Positions 6,449 to 16,353 of a DNA stretch of 64,000 nucleotides are shown here, piece by piece. The notes below the pieces were generated by a model. That model did no database searches and was not told the DNA's origin. It saw nothing but the letters and a program-made list of their open reading frames with translations. The DNA comes from Deltaproteobacteria bacterium Ga0077550 (lineage in GTDB: Bacteria; Myxococcota_A; Polyangia; Nannocystales; Nannocystaceae): positions 1-64,000 of the forward strand of contig LNFB01000161.1 in the NCBI GenBank assembly GCA_001464385.1. The letters are read 5' to 3'. Numbering within the stretch: the first letter of the stretch is position 1; each line of letters starts with the position of its first letter. Both the position numbers and the translations under genes were made by a program.

Positions 6449-9343
6449 ATGGACTCCACCCCCGACGCCGAGCAGCAGCGCACGATCGGGGACGGTGGCG
6501 ACGCGTCGCTCACCGGCCCCGAGCCGCCGCGCGCCCTCGGGCGCTACCTCGTCATCGACGAGATCGGCGCCGGTGGCATGGGCCGCGTGCTCCGGGCCTA
6601 CGATCCCAAGCTCGGGCGCGAGGTCGCGCTCAAGCAGCTGCTGCTGCACCGGAGCAGCGACACGAGCGATGCCGCTCGGATGCTGCGCGAGGCCAAGGCG
6701 ATGGCCCAGCTCGCGCACCCCAACGTGGTGTCGGTGTTCGACGTCGACGTCGATCGGGGCGCGGTGTTCATCGCGATGGAGTACGTGCGCGGCGCGACGC
6801 TCGAGACGTGGCTGTCAGCGCGTCAGCGCAGCGTCCGCGAGATCCTCGCGATGTTCGTGCAGGCCGGGCGCGGGCTCGCGGCGGCGCACGCCGAGGGGAT
6901 CGTCCATCGCGACTTCAAGCCGAGCAACGTGGTGGTCGGCGACGATGGGCGCGCGCGGGTGATGGACTTCGGCCTCGCCCGCGCTGCGGTCGACTCGGGT
7001 GTGTTCGAGGCGCCCGGCGCGGGGTCCGAGTCCGTCGCGCCCTCGGCCGAGCTCGGGCCCGGCGACCTGGGCACGACGCTCACCGCCCACGGCACGGTGG
7101 TCGGCACGCCGCCGTACATGGCGCCCGAGCAGCACCTCGGCGATCCGGTCGATGCCCGCACCGATCAGTACGCGTTCTGTGTCGCGCTGTGGAAGGCGCT
7201 CGTCGGGCAGCCGCCGTTCGCCGGCCGCGATCTGAGGAGCATCGCCGCGGCGAAGCTGAAGGGGCCGCCCCCGCCACCCGCGGGCACCCGCCTCCCGCGC
7301 CGGCTGCTGCGGATCCTCGACCGGGGCCTCGCGCCGCTGCCGGCCGCCCGGTGGCCCGACATGGAGACGCTGCTCGCGTCGCTCGATCAGGTCGAGACGG
7401 CGCGACGCCTGCGTGCGCCCGCGGTCGGGCTCGTGCTCGCCGTTGCGATCGGCGGCGCGATCTGGCGCGGCCGCACCCCCGCGTGCACGTCCAGCGAGGA
7501 CGAGCTCGCGGCCACGTGGGGGCCGCCCCAGCGCGCCGCGCTCGAGGAGGCGCTGCGCCGCGGCAACGCGTCGTACGCGGAGTCGACGCGCGTGCGCGTG
7601 GTCGCGGCGCTCGACGCCTACGCAGAGTCATGGGTGGCGATGCACCGCGAGAGCTGCGAGGCCACGCTGCTGCGACGCGAGCAGTCCGACGAGGCGTACG
7701 ACCTGCGCAGCGACTGCCTCCGCGCGCGCGCCCACGGGCTCGGCGAGACGATCGCGCTGCTGCAAGAGGGCGATCCGCAGATCACCGCGCGGGCGATCGA
7801 GCTGGTCCACGGCCTCGAGTCCGTCGAGGCCTGCGAGGATCTGGCGACGCTCCGTGAGCGCGTGCCGCCGCCGTCGCGCGCCGAGACCCGCGAGGTCGTC
7901 GCGCGGCTGCGGGACACCCTGGCCGAGGCGCGCCTGCTCGATCGCGCGAACCGACTCGACGACGCGCTCGCGCTGGCCGACGATGCCCGGCGCGAGGCGA
8001 TCGCGATCGACTACGCGCCGGTGCAGGCCGAGGCGGAGGTCGTCGCGGCCGGGACGTTGATCGACCTCGGTCGCGACGCCGAGGCCGGACCGCTGCTCGA
8101 GCACGCGTTCGACACCGCGCTGGCCCATCGCCACCACCACGCCGCGGCCGCTGCGGCGGTCTCGCTGGCCTGGCTGCTGGTGCGGCGCGACGGCGTCGCG
8201 GAGCAGGGCCAGTGGCTCGCCCGCACCGCGCTGGGGCTCGCCCAGGGCGACGGCACCGATCCGAGGCTCGTCGCGCGGGCGATGGTCATCAACGGCCGCG
8301 TGTTCGCCGATCGCGAGCGCGAGCTCGAGGCCGAGCCGTACTTCGCGGGGGCCATCGCGGCGCTCGAGGCCGCGGCGGGCCCCGACGATCCGGATCTCGT
8401 CGCGCCGCTGCTGCACTACGGGCAGCTACTGCGCGCACTCGATCGACGGCAGGAGGCGGCCGACACCGCCCAGCGGGCGCTCATGATCTCCGAGGGGGCG
8501 TACGGGCCGGATCATCCCCAGGTCGCGAGCGTCCTCCTCGATCTCGGGTGGAACGCGCTCGAGGCCGGCGAGCCGGGCGAGGCGCTCGCGCACTTCGATC
8601 GGTCGCTGGCGATCGCCGACGCTGCGCTCGGACCGGACCACGATCGCGCCTGGACGGCGCTGGGCATGCGCGGCACGGCGCTCGCCGAGCTGGGCCGCTA
8701 CGCGGAGGCGGTCGCGGCGATCGAGGAGTCGATGCGACGCATGGGCAACAGCCTGGCCGAGGATCACCCCGCGCGCCTGGGATCGCTGCAGAACCTCGCG
8801 GGCGCGCTGCATGCCGCGGGCGATCACGCGAAGGCGGCCTCGACGCTGCAGGAGGTCGTGCGGCTGCGTCGGCAGGCGGACCACGGCTCCGACCTCGGGG
8901 CGGGCCTCGCCGCGCTGTCGCGGGAGCTCGTCGCGCTCGGCCGCTACGACGAGGCCGAGGTGGCGCTCACCGAGGCATCGGCGATCTCCGCGGCGTCGCA
9001 CGCCGACGATGGCGGCTACGACCCCGAGGCGGACACCATGCTCGCCGAGGTCGCGATCGGGAAGGGCCAGCGCGATCGGGCCCGCGCGCTGCTCGAGCAG
9101 ATCCTCGCCCGCTCGACCCAGAGCGCGGACGTGAAGACGCGCGCCGAGGCCGAGGCGATGCTCGGCGAGCTGCTGTGGGACGCGGGCGAGCAGCGGGCCC
9201 GGGCCATCGGGCTGGTCGAGTCCGCGGTCGCGCGGCTCGAGCCGCGGCCGAACGCGAAGGCGCAGGTCGAGGAGCTGCGGGTGTGGCTCGATCGCCACAC
9301 GCTCGCGGGGCCCGAGACGGTGCTCATCGCGGCGCCGCGGTGA
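6449..9343 (+). CDS. Membrane Ser/Thr protein kinase with TPR sensor region
   Basis: A 964-residue protein. The kinase domain spans about residues 30-310: Gly loop GAGGMG (40-45), Lys in VALKQ (62), catalytic HRDFKPSN (153-160), DFG (173-175) and the activation segment GTPPYMAPEQ. A single membrane helix (about 340-360, VGLVLAVAIGGAIW) is followed by about 600 residues of helical repeats with TPR-type spacing (for example A-L-G-x-x-H and LAELGRYAEA). This is the standard myxobacterial layout: cytoplasmic kinase, one membrane span and a TPR region that probably binds partners. It is convergent with the next gene, with only 3 nt between the stops. Confidence 0.93.
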   Translation: MDSTPDAEQQRTIGDGGDASLTGPEPPRALGRYLVIDEIGAGGMGRVLRAYDPKLGREVALKQLLLHRSSDTSDAARMLREAKAMAQLAHPNVVSVFDVDVDRGAVFIAMEYVRGATLETWLSARQRSVREILAMFVQAGRGLAAAHAEGIVHRDFKPSNVVVGDDGRARVMDFGLARAAVDSGVFEAPGAGSESVAPSAELGPGDLGTTLTAHGTVVGTPPYMAPEQHLGDPVDARTDQYAFCVALWKALVGQPPFAGRDLRSIAAAKLKGPPPPPAGTRLPRRLLRILDRGLAPLPAARWPDMETLLASLDQVETARRLRAPAVGLVLAVAIGGAIWRGRTPACTSSEDELAATWGPPQRAALEEALRRGNASYAESTRVRVVAALDAYAESWVAMHRESCEATLLRREQSDEAYDLRSDCLRARAHGLGETIALLQEGDPQITARAIELVHGLESVEACEDLATLRERVPPPSRAETREVVARLRDTLAEARLLDRANRLDDALALADDARREAIAIDYAPVQAEAEVVAAGTLIDLGRDAEAGPLLEHAFDTALAHRHHHAAAAAAVSLAWLLVRRDGVAEQGQWLARTALGLAQGDGTDPRLVARAMVINGRVFADRERELEAEPYFAGAIAALEAAAGPDDPDLVAPLLHYGQLLRALDRRQEAADTAQRALMISEGAYGPDHPQVASVLLDLGWNALEAGEPGEALAHFDRSLAIADAALGPDHDRAWTALGMRGTALAELGRYAEAVAAIEESMRRMGNSLAEDHPARLGSLQNLAGALHAAGDHAKAASTLQEVVRLRRQADHGSDLGAGLAALSRELVALGRYDEAEVALTEASAISAASHADDGGYDPEADTMLAEVAIGKGQRDRARALLEQILARSTQSADVKTRAEAEAMLGELLWDAGEQRARAIGLVESAVARLEPRPNAKAQVEELRVWLDRHTLAGPETVLIAAPR

Positions 9344-9346
9344 TCG

Positions 9347-11095
9347 TCAGTCCTTCGCGGCCTCGACGACCAGCCCGAGGTCCGCGCGCGTGTGCACGGC
9401 AGCGCCCGTGCGCGCGTCGGCGATGCGCAGCCCCGCGCCGTCGAGGGTCGCGATGCGCAGGCCGTCGCCGCTCCACGCCAGCATGGCGGTGTTCCCCAGC
9501 GGTGCGGCCCACAGGCGCTCTTGGGTCGCGGCGTCGAACATGCCGAGCGCGGCAAGGACCGGGCGTCGATCGGCGCGCAGGGTGGGGCCGTGCGACAGCG
9601 CGACCGCGAGCAACGATCCGGTCGGCGCGGCCACGGCGGCCATTGCCTCGCGACCGCGCAGGCGCAGGCCGGTGGTGTCGGGCTTCGCGGGCGCGGCTAC
9701 AGGCGCCGCGTCGGTGGTGCCGATCACGGTGCCGGTGGCGTCGACGATCGACGCGCCCGCCGGCGTCACCACGCGCAGCTGACCGTCCTCGCCGAACGCC
9801 AGCGCGCGCACCGGCGCGGCGACGTCGAACGGCACCGGTGCCGCGTCGTCGTCGTCGAGATCCTCGATCCACACGCTCGTGCCGCGGCTCCACGCCACCT
9901 TGGTCCCGCCCGCGTCGAGTGTGATCGCGGTGGCGTCGAAGGGCGTGCGGCGCAGCACGCGGTGCTCGGCGGTCGCGACCGGGTCGATCGTGAGCGTGGT
10001 GTCGGTCGCCACCGCGCGCATGCCCGCGACCAGCGTCGCCTGCATGCGGAGATCACCGGCGCCCCCCGGCAGGGCCACCGTTCGCATCGCCGCGGGCGGG
10101 AAGCTCGGGGCGTCGCGCGGCAGCGCCTGCGCCAGATCGATCCAGAACCCCTTGCCCGAGCCGCTCTCGAGCAGCACGCGATCGTCGTCGACATAGTGCA
10201 GCCGCGGTCGGGCCTTCTCGTCGATGTTACCCATGATCACGCGGCGCTCACCGGTCGCCAGCGTGATGAGCTGCAGCGCGAACTCCCGCTTCTTCGCCGA
10301 GGTCCGGCGCAGCGCGGCGATGGTGGTGCCGTCGGGCGACAGCGAGAGGTCGTTGCGGTTCGGGCTCTGATCGAGCGCGACCATGCGGCCTTCGCCGACG
10401 ACGCGCAGGGTGTCGCCGTCCAGCGCGAGCGCCTGGGCGCGCACCGGCTGGGTGAGCACGGCGGCGAGCGCCACCGGCTTGCCGGGCGTCTCGACCACGC
10501 GCAGCTGCCACGGGATGAACCCGCGCTCGTCGATCTGCGACAGCACCCGGCCATCGGCGTCGAAGAGGCGCACGCGGTGGTCCTTGCCGAGGGCGAGGAT
10601 CCGGGCGCCGCCGTCGAGCACGTGGATCTCGAACTGCGGATCCACGGCGGGCAGCTCGAACAGCGCGACGCGCGAGGCGCCGCGGCCGTCGATCGTGATC
10701 CGCGAGACGCGGGCGGTGCCCGTGGTGTCGATCGTCGCGACGACGAAGGCGGTGTCGTCGATCCGACCGAGTGACATCCAGCTCGGCTCCTGCTCGGGCA
10801 GCGCGACCGGCAGCGCGACGTCGTCGGCCTGGACGTCGGGCCACAGCCGCAGTCCGCCGTGATCGTCGAGCGTCAGCGCGCCGCGACCGTGGGCGTCGAG
10901 CACGACCTCGGTCATCGCGTGGGCGTGCAGGCGTCGCGACAGCCGAGTCGGCGCGGCGCTGCTCGGCGCGGCGGTGGTCTCGGCGGCGACGCGCGTGTCG
11001 ACGCCGGGCGCGGTGGGTTTCGTGGTCGTCGCGCTCGGCGGCGCGCCGGCGCAGCCGGCCGAGGCGAGCGAGAGCAGCAGGGTGGTGCGGATCAT
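9347..11095 (-). CDS. WD40-like beta-propeller lipoprotein
   Basis: A 582-residue protein. ATG at 11095 starts a short signal peptide with lipobox SAGC (Cys at residue 15), then an Ala/Thr/Pro stalk. The rest consists of repeating strands of the kind 'LTLDDHGGLRLWP', 'VRLFDADGRV', 'LSLSPDGTTIAAL' and 'LAFGEDGQLRVV', typical of WD40/PQQ-like propellers with perhaps two propellers. No enzymatic residues stand out. It lies 28 nt downstream of the cytochrome/propeller gene on the same strand, so the pair is probably an operon acting at the cell surface. Confidence 0.8.
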   Translation of the reverse strand: MIRTTLLLSLASAGCAGAPPSATTTKPTAPGVDTRVAAETTAAPSSAAPTRLSRRLHAHAMTEVVLDAHGRGALTLDDHGGLRLWPDVQADDVALPVALPEQEPSWMSLGRIDDTAFVVATIDTTGTARVSRITIDGRGASRVALFELPAVDPQFEIHVLDGGARILALGKDHRVRLFDADGRVLSQIDERGFIPWQLRVVETPGKPVALAAVLTQPVRAQALALDGDTLRVVGEGRMVALDQSPNRNDLSLSPDGTTIAALRRTSAKKREFALQLITLATGERRVIMGNIDEKARPRLHYVDDDRVLLESGSGKGFWIDLAQALPRDAPSFPPAAMRTVALPGGAGDLRMQATLVAGMRAVATDTTLTIDPVATAEHRVLRRTPFDATAITLDAGGTKVAWSRGTSVWIEDLDDDDAAPVPFDVAAPVRALAFGEDGQLRVVTPAGASIVDATGTVIGTTDAAPVAAPAKPDTTGLRLRGREAMAAVAAPTGSLLAVALSHGPTLRADRRPVLAALGMFDAATQERLWAAPLGNTAMLAWSGDGLRIATLDGAGLRIADARTGAAVHTRADLGLVVEAAKD

Positions 11096-11123
11096 GGCGG
11101 TGGTCTCCGAGGAGTGCACGGGT

Positions 11124-13010
11124 TCACAGCGACGCGAGATAGACGCCCAGATCGTCGAGCTGCGCCTCGCTCAAGGCGCCGAGCTCGGCCATGTCGTGGA
11201 TGCTGCCGCGATCGGTGAGCAGTCCGCGGATCGAGTCCGCCGATCCGTCGTGGTAGTAGGGCGCCGAGTGGGCGAGCCCGACGAGCGACGGCGTGTCGGT
11301 CTGCTCGAGGTTCGACTTCAGCGGGTACTGGGCGCCGTCCGTCAGCGCGGCACCGCCGTGGCAGCTCGCGCAGCCGAGCGCCTTGTCCTCGAACACCGCG
11401 CGGCCGCGGGCCAGCGCGCCGGCGTCCTGCGCCCGCGGGGCCTTGGGCGCCGGCAGGCTCGCGACGTAGGCTGCGAGCGCGCCGATCTCGTCGCGACCGA
11501 CGAAGCCCGAGGTGCCGCCGAGTCGATCGATCGTGTGGCGCAGGCTGTCGCGCAGCGTGGCGTCCTGCCCGTCCCACTTGTACGGCGCCGTGCCGACGAT
11601 GCGCCCGGCGAGCATCGGCGTTTGCAGCACGTGGGCGCCGAGGCGCCAGGTCAGGCCGTCGGCGCGGCCCTCGGGGTGGCAGGTCGCGCAGGCGAGCGTG
11701 CCGCCCTCGGAGAGCCGGCCGTCGTTGGCGCGGCGGAAGATCTCGGCGCCGCGCTCGACCAGCGCGCTGCGCCGCGACGCCGCCAGCTCGGGCCCGCGCC
11801 GCGAGAGCTTGGCGATCTTGCGGTCGTCGTGCTCGCCGTGGTCGAGGGGCAGGCTGACGAGGCGCCGCGTGAGCTCGCAGTGCACGCGTAGGGTCGTGCC
11901 GTCGACGACCATGCCGTCGATGCCGCAGGCCGGGTCCTTGCGCTCGAGCTTCACGCTCCACGGGACCCACGGGACCTCGGTGCTCGCGTCGGCGATCGCG
12001 ACCACGCGATCGTCCCCGTAGCCGCCGACGTACAGCGTGTCGGTGCCCGCGTCATAGGCGAGCGCCCGCGGCTGGTGCAGGTCGAGATCGGCGCTGCCGT
12101 GGTGGGCCTCGGCTTCGCCGGCGCGGGCGATCCACGACAGTCGATGGATCACCGGCGGTGTGTCGACATCTGCACCGCCGTAGCTGTCGATGTCCTCGAC
12201 CTTCGGCTCGTGTACGAGCTGCGGCGTGGCGAGCTGGTACGTGGTGATCGCCTGGTCGCCGAGGTAGCCGACGGCGAAGGCGTTGCGGGCGTAGCGGCGG
12301 CCCGCGCCCTGGGGCACGCGGAACCGGCTCGGGGCCTCGCGCACGTCGACGAAGGACCCCCCCTCGCCGAACTCGTCCTCGACGACGACGAGCTGATCGC
12401 GGGGATCGAGGCTCTGCCAGCGCACGTGGTGGTCGCGATCGTCCAGGTCGACGATCGCGAGGGCGCCGCGCGACAGGAATCCGACCACGGCCTCGCCGCC
12501 GTCCGCCGAGATCGCGACGCCGCGCGGCTCGGCAGCGAGCTCGATCCGCCAGCGCTCGCGCAGGTCGTCGGTTCCGATCGCGACCAGGGCGTGCTCGGCG
12601 ACGCTGGTCGCGAGCAGGGTGCCGCCATCCGGGCTGAGCGCGAGGCCGAAGGGCTCGACGACGGCGACGTTGCGGCCCTCGATCAGCGTCTCGCCGTCGT
12701 CGAGTTCGACGATGCGATCGCCCGCGCGGTCGGCCACGAACGCGCGACCGCGACCATCGGCCACGATCTCGCCGAGCTCGCCGCCGAGCTCGAGGCGGGC
12801 GGTCGGGTTGCCCTGCGCGTCCGCGCGCACGACGACGCCGGCGTGGCGCTCGGCGACCAGCAGGCCCCGCGGGGTGACGACGACGGTGCCCCCGGTGTGC
12901 GCGCCCGTTCGCGGGGCCGACGACGGGGGAGACGCGGGCGCGCCGGCGTCGGCGTGGACGAGCGCACTCGGGCCCAGGGACAGCGCGAACAGGCAGATCC
13001 AGCGCGGCAT
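11124..13010 (-). CDS. Secreted di-heme cytochrome c with N-terminal beta-propeller
   Basis: A 628-residue protein with a signal peptide (MPRWICLFALSLGPSALVHA). About 400 residues of NHL/YVTN-like repeats follow ('VTPRGLLVAERHAGVVVRAD', 'LALSPDGGTLLATS', 'DTLYVGGYGDDRV'). The C-terminal half holds two heme-c sites, CATCH near residue 455 and CASCH near 557, with distal Met candidates and the sequence SAPYYHDGSA, typical of MauG/cytochrome c peroxidase relatives. I infer a periplasmic or surface electron-transfer protein, possibly a peroxidase. It is divergent from the DUF1592 gene (98-nt gap), which is also a c-type protein. Confidence 0.85.
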   Translation of the reverse strand: MPRWICLFALSLGPSALVHADAGAPASPPSSAPRTGAHTGGTVVVTPRGLLVAERHAGVVVRADAQGNPTARLELGGELGEIVADGRGRAFVADRAGDRIVELDDGETLIEGRNVAVVEPFGLALSPDGGTLLATSVAEHALVAIGTDDLRERWRIELAAEPRGVAISADGGEAVVGFLSRGALAIVDLDDRDHHVRWQSLDPRDQLVVVEDEFGEGGSFVDVREAPSRFRVPQGAGRRYARNAFAVGYLGDQAITTYQLATPQLVHEPKVEDIDSYGGADVDTPPVIHRLSWIARAGEAEAHHGSADLDLHQPRALAYDAGTDTLYVGGYGDDRVVAIADASTEVPWVPWSVKLERKDPACGIDGMVVDGTTLRVHCELTRRLVSLPLDHGEHDDRKIAKLSRRGPELAASRRSALVERGAEIFRRANDGRLSEGGTLACATCHPEGRADGLTWRLGAHVLQTPMLAGRIVGTAPYKWDGQDATLRDSLRHTIDRLGGTSGFVGRDEIGALAAYVASLPAPKAPRAQDAGALARGRAVFEDKALGCASCHGGAALTDGAQYPLKSNLEQTDTPSLVGLAHSAPYYHDGSADSIRGLLTDRGSIHDMAELGALSEAQLDDLGVYLASL

Positions 13011-13108
13011 GGGGGTGCTACGCGCGAGCCGCGGGCGTCTCTTCCAGGTGCCGCGTCGCACCGAAATTACACGTGGATGGTTCGCCCGCCCGTGTGACTA
13101 CCGAGACG

Positions 13109-14854
13109 ATGCGAAGGGGTAACCACTACGGCTACGCGTCGGGCTACGCGTCGGGCTGCGCGTTGTTGGCCGCTGCGCTCGGCACCGGCTGCTACTCCGG
13201 ACTCGGGGGCGACGGGTCCGACGACGGCGCGGCCGCGGCCGATGGCGGCAGCGACGGGGCCTCGGGGGCCTCCGACGGCGGCAGCGACGGGGGCTCCGAC
13301 GGCGGCGTGCCCGAGGGCGAGTGCGCGGCGATCCCGGCCGCGGGCCTGCGCCGCCTGACGCCGATGCAGTACCGCAACACGATCCGCGATCTGTTCGGCG
13401 ATCCGGAGTTCGAGCCCAGCTACGCCGACCTCGCCCCGATCACCACGGAGCTCGGTGTCCGTGCGCTGCGCAGCGACGCCGAGCAGGTCCTCGCGCGGCG
13501 CGGGGACTGGACGACGCCGGTGTTCCCCTGCGACACCTCCGGCGCCGCCGACGCTGCGTGCGTCGAGGCGTTCATCACCGATTTCGGTCGCCGCGCGCTG
13601 CGTCACCCCGTGACCGATGCGGAGCGTGCCGGCCTGCGCGCGACCTACGATGCGGCGCTCGCCGAGCTCGGGTTCGCCGACGCGATGGACGCGACGCTCG
13701 CGGCGATGCTGCAGAGCCCGAGCTTCGTCTACCACTTCGAGGCCGGCGCGCCGGTCGATGGCTCGCCGAACCTGCGCCGGCTCGACGACCACGAGCTGGC
13801 GGCGCGACTCAGCTACCTGCTGTGGGACAGCCTGCCGGACGCGACGCTGTTCGCCGCGGCCGACGCGGGCGAGCTCGGCACCGAGGCCGGCCTGCGCACG
13901 CAGGTCGAGCGCATGCTCGCCGACGCGCGCACCGACACCAAGCTGCAGCACTTCGTCTCGCAGTGGCTGCAGCTCGACGGCGGCCTGCTGCACTTCCCGC
14001 TCGAGGAGACGACGAAGGACGCCGAGCTCTTCCCGCAGTTCGGGCCCGCGCTGCAGGCCGCGATGCGCACCGAGATCGAGGCGCTGGTGCGCAGGGTGTT
14101 CTTCGAGCAGGACGGTGACTTCGCGGCGCTCATGCAGAGCCGCGACGCCTACGTCAACCGGACGCTCGCCGAGATCTACGGCGTCCCCGGCCCCGCCGAC
14201 GACGACACGTGGGCGTGGGTCGAGCTCCCGGCCGATCAGCGCGCGGGCCTGCTGACGCGCTCCGCGTTCCTCACCGTGTACGGCACGTCGCGGGCGCAGT
14301 CGCCGATCCGCCGCGGCGTGTTCGTGCTCGAGGAGGTCATGTGCATCGCGCTCTCCGACCCGCCGCCCAACGTCAACAACACCCCGGTCGACGGCGGTGA
14401 GACCGTCGACGAGGACGGCAACCCCATCGTCCGCACGGTCCGCGAGGAGACCGAGCTGCGCACCGGCGGCGACAGCTGCCAGAACTGTCACGCCGTGATC
14501 AATCCCGTCGGCTTCGCCTTCGAGCACTACGATGCGCAGGGCGGCTGGCAGGACGACGAGCTCGTGAGCGGCCTGCCGGTCGACGCCTCCGGGCAGCTGT
14601 TCGGCGACGTCGAGGGCGCGGTGCAAGGGGCAGTGCAGGCCAGCGAGCGCCTCGCGACCAGCGTGCAGGTCCGCGAGTGCTTCGCGGATCGGTGGAGCGA
14701 GCTGGCGCTCGGCGTCGAGGGCGACGCGCTCGACCCATGCACCCAACGCGACGTCCGCGATCGCTTCGTCGAGACCGGCGACATGCGCGAGCTACTGGTC
14801 GCGCTCGTGACGAGCGACGGGTTCCGCTACTTTTCGACCGAGGAGGGGCAGTGA
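13109..14854 (+). CDS. DUF1592/DUF1588/DUF1585 c-type lipoprotein
   Basis: A 581-residue protein. ATG at 13109 gives lipobox GTGC, then a Gly/Asp/Ser stalk. The domain order follows the planctomycete/myxobacterial DUF1592 family: RLTPMQYRNTIRDLFG, FGRRALRHPVTDAE (DUF1595-like), SPSFVYHFE and LSYLLWDSLPD (DUF1592), RGVFVLEEVMC (DUF1588), a heme-type CQNCH followed by INPVGFAFEHYD, and a C-terminal DUF1585 segment ending GFRYF. The family's exact reaction is unknown; members are predicted secreted redox proteins. The stop overlaps the next start (TGATG) and a strong AGGAGG lies before that start, so the two are co-translated. Confidence 0.9.
   Translation: MRRGNHYGYASGYASGCALLAAALGTGCYSGLGGDGSDDGAAAADGGSDGASGASDGGSDGGSDGGVPEGECAAIPAAGLRRLTPMQYRNTIRDLFGDPEFEPSYADLAPITTELGVRALRSDAEQVLARRGDWTTPVFPCDTSGAADAACVEAFITDFGRRALRHPVTDAERAGLRATYDAALAELGFADAMDATLAAMLQSPSFVYHFEAGAPVDGSPNLRRLDDHELAARLSYLLWDSLPDATLFAAADAGELGTEAGLRTQVERMLADARTDTKLQHFVSQWLQLDGGLLHFPLEETTKDAELFPQFGPALQAAMRTEIEALVRRVFFEQDGDFAALMQSRDAYVNRTLAEIYGVPGPADDDTWAWVELPADQRAGLLTRSAFLTVYGTSRAQSPIRRGVFVLEEVMCIALSDPPPNVNNTPVDGGETVDEDGNPIVRTVREETELRTGGDSCQNCHAVINPVGFAFEHYDAQGGWQDDELVSGLPVDASGQLFGDVEGAVQGAVQASERLATSVQVRECFADRWSELALGVEGDALDPCTQRDVRDRFVETGDMRELLVALVTSDGFRYFSTEEGQ
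14841..14846 (+). promoter_or_regulatory. Strong ribosome binding site (AGGAGG)
   Basis: AGGAGG sits inside the 3' end of the DUF1592 gene, 7 nt before the ATG of the DUF1552 gene; it fixes that start and indicates translational coupling. Confidence 0.8.
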
Positions 14855-16311
14855 TGCGCAAGCAACTCCGACACTCCGGCCGACGGGCGTTCCTGCGCGG
14901 GATCGGCGGCACCGCCCTCGGCCTGCCGCTGCTCGAGTTCACCCACGGCCACCTGTGGGCGGGCGGCAGCGCGGCGCCGCTGCGCTTCGTGACCATGTTC
15001 GAGCACGGCGGCACGATCTCGAACCAGAGCCACTCGAGCCGCTACGACGGCACCGGCTTCGAGCAGGGCGAGGACTGGTGGCGGCCGGCCGATCCGACGA
15101 GCACCGATCTCGTGCTCGGGCCGATCCACCAGCCGCTCGCGGCGTTCCGCAGCAAGCTGCTCCTGCTCGAGGGCGTCGACAACAAGGCCGCGATGGCCCA
15201 GGCGCAGTACGGCTCGGGAGGCCACGGCATCTCCAACGCGACGGCGCTGACGGCCGCGACCACCACCGACGCCTACGGTGAGAACCCGACGCCGCAGGGG
15301 CCGAGCATCGATCAGGTCATCGCCGAGCGGCTCGCGGCGCGGCAGCCCGTGCCGTTCCCGCTGATGCACCTCGTCGTCGAGGGCCACCAGTACGGCTCGC
15401 CGTTCTATCGCGGCATGGGCGAGCGCGTCGGTGGCGAGGGCAGCCCTTCGGCCGCGTTCGCGACGTTCTTCGCCGGCGTCAGCGGCGGCGAGCCCTCGGC
15501 GGCGCAGCTGCGGCAGATCGCGATGCGCACGAGCATGCTGGACGGACTGCTCGGCTCGTACGAGCAGGCCAAGGGCCGCGTGAGCGCCAAGGATCTGCAG
15601 ATCATCGAGGCCCACCTCGATCACCTCCGCGCGCTCGAGTACGAGCTCCAGCACCCGGTGGTCTGCACCCCGCCGACGGGGATCGACGCCGACGGCAACC
15701 AGCCGGGGGACGTCGTGGGGCCACTTCACGTCAAGCTCATCATCGCGGCGCTGCGCTGCGGCGTGACCAACGTCGCCAACCTCGAGATCGCCGACATCAT
15801 CACGCCGTGGACGCCGATCGGCGATCCGATGGAGTCCGCGTTCGGCATCGGCCACTCGCTCGGCCACTTCGCGCGCGACGTCGGCGAGGCCGGCCCGTTC
15901 GCCGTCCAGCGCGAGACGTGGCTGGCCGAGATGCTCGAGAACCGCCAGTGGCGCATCGGGCTCATGGCCCAGCTGCTCGAGGGCCTGGACGATCCCGGCT
16001 TCCTCGAGGGCGATCGCACGCTGCTCGACAACGCCGCGGTGCTGTGGACCAGCGAGTTCCGCGAGCCGGCCAACCACGTGTCGTCCAACGTGCAGGTCCT
16101 GCTCGCCGGCAGCGCGGGTGGCTACTTCGCGACCGGCCGCTTCATCGACTACAACCTCCACGCCTCCGACCCGGCGACGCTCGAGTACGAGAGCAACGAG
16201 TCGACCCACAACCTGTTCACCTCGCTGTTGCAGGCGATGGGCGAGAGCGACGCGCACTTCGGCTCGGGCGACGCCGCGCACGAGGGCCCGCTGCCCGACC
16301 TGACCGCGTAG
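14854..16311 (+). CDS. DUF1552 protein with Tat-like signal
   Basis: A 485-residue protein. The start overlaps the preceding stop by one base. The N-terminus has twin arginines followed by a hydrophobic stretch (GRRAFLRGIGGTALGLPLLE), a typical Tat signal. The rest matches DUF1552 (FVTMFEHGG, LLLEGVDNK, GGHG, HSLGHFARD, TSEFREP). This family almost always follows a DUF1592 gene, as here. Tat export suggests that it folds, perhaps with a metal, before export. The two proteins probably work together in the envelope on an unknown oxidative or hydrolytic step. Confidence 0.9.
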   Translation: MRKQLRHSGRRAFLRGIGGTALGLPLLEFTHGHLWAGGSAAPLRFVTMFEHGGTISNQSHSSRYDGTGFEQGEDWWRPADPTSTDLVLGPIHQPLAAFRSKLLLLEGVDNKAAMAQAQYGSGGHGISNATALTAATTTDAYGENPTPQGPSIDQVIAERLAARQPVPFPLMHLVVEGHQYGSPFYRGMGERVGGEGSPSAAFATFFAGVSGGEPSAAQLRQIAMRTSMLDGLLGSYEQAKGRVSAKDLQIIEAHLDHLRALEYELQHPVVCTPPTGIDADGNQPGDVVGPLHVKLIIAALRCGVTNVANLEIADIITPWTPIGDPMESAFGIGHSLGHFARDVGEAGPFAVQRETWLAEMLENRQWRIGLMAQLLEGLDDPGFLEGDRTLLDNAAVLWTSEFREPANHVSSNVQVLLAGSAGGYFATGRFIDYNLHASDPATLEYESNESTHNLFTSLLQAMGESDAHFGSGDAAHEGPLPDLTA

Positions 16312-16337
16312 CGACCACGCGCACGGGTGCGCCGTGG

Positions 16338-16343
16338 TAGCCT
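16338..16343 (+). promoter_or_regulatory. -10-like TAGCCT 10 nt before ATG
   Basis: TAGCCT precedes the propeller lipoprotein start by 10 nt, in the context GTGGTAGCCT, close to other start-proximal hexamers here. Confidence 0.45.
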
Positions 16344-16353
16344 GCGGGCGGCC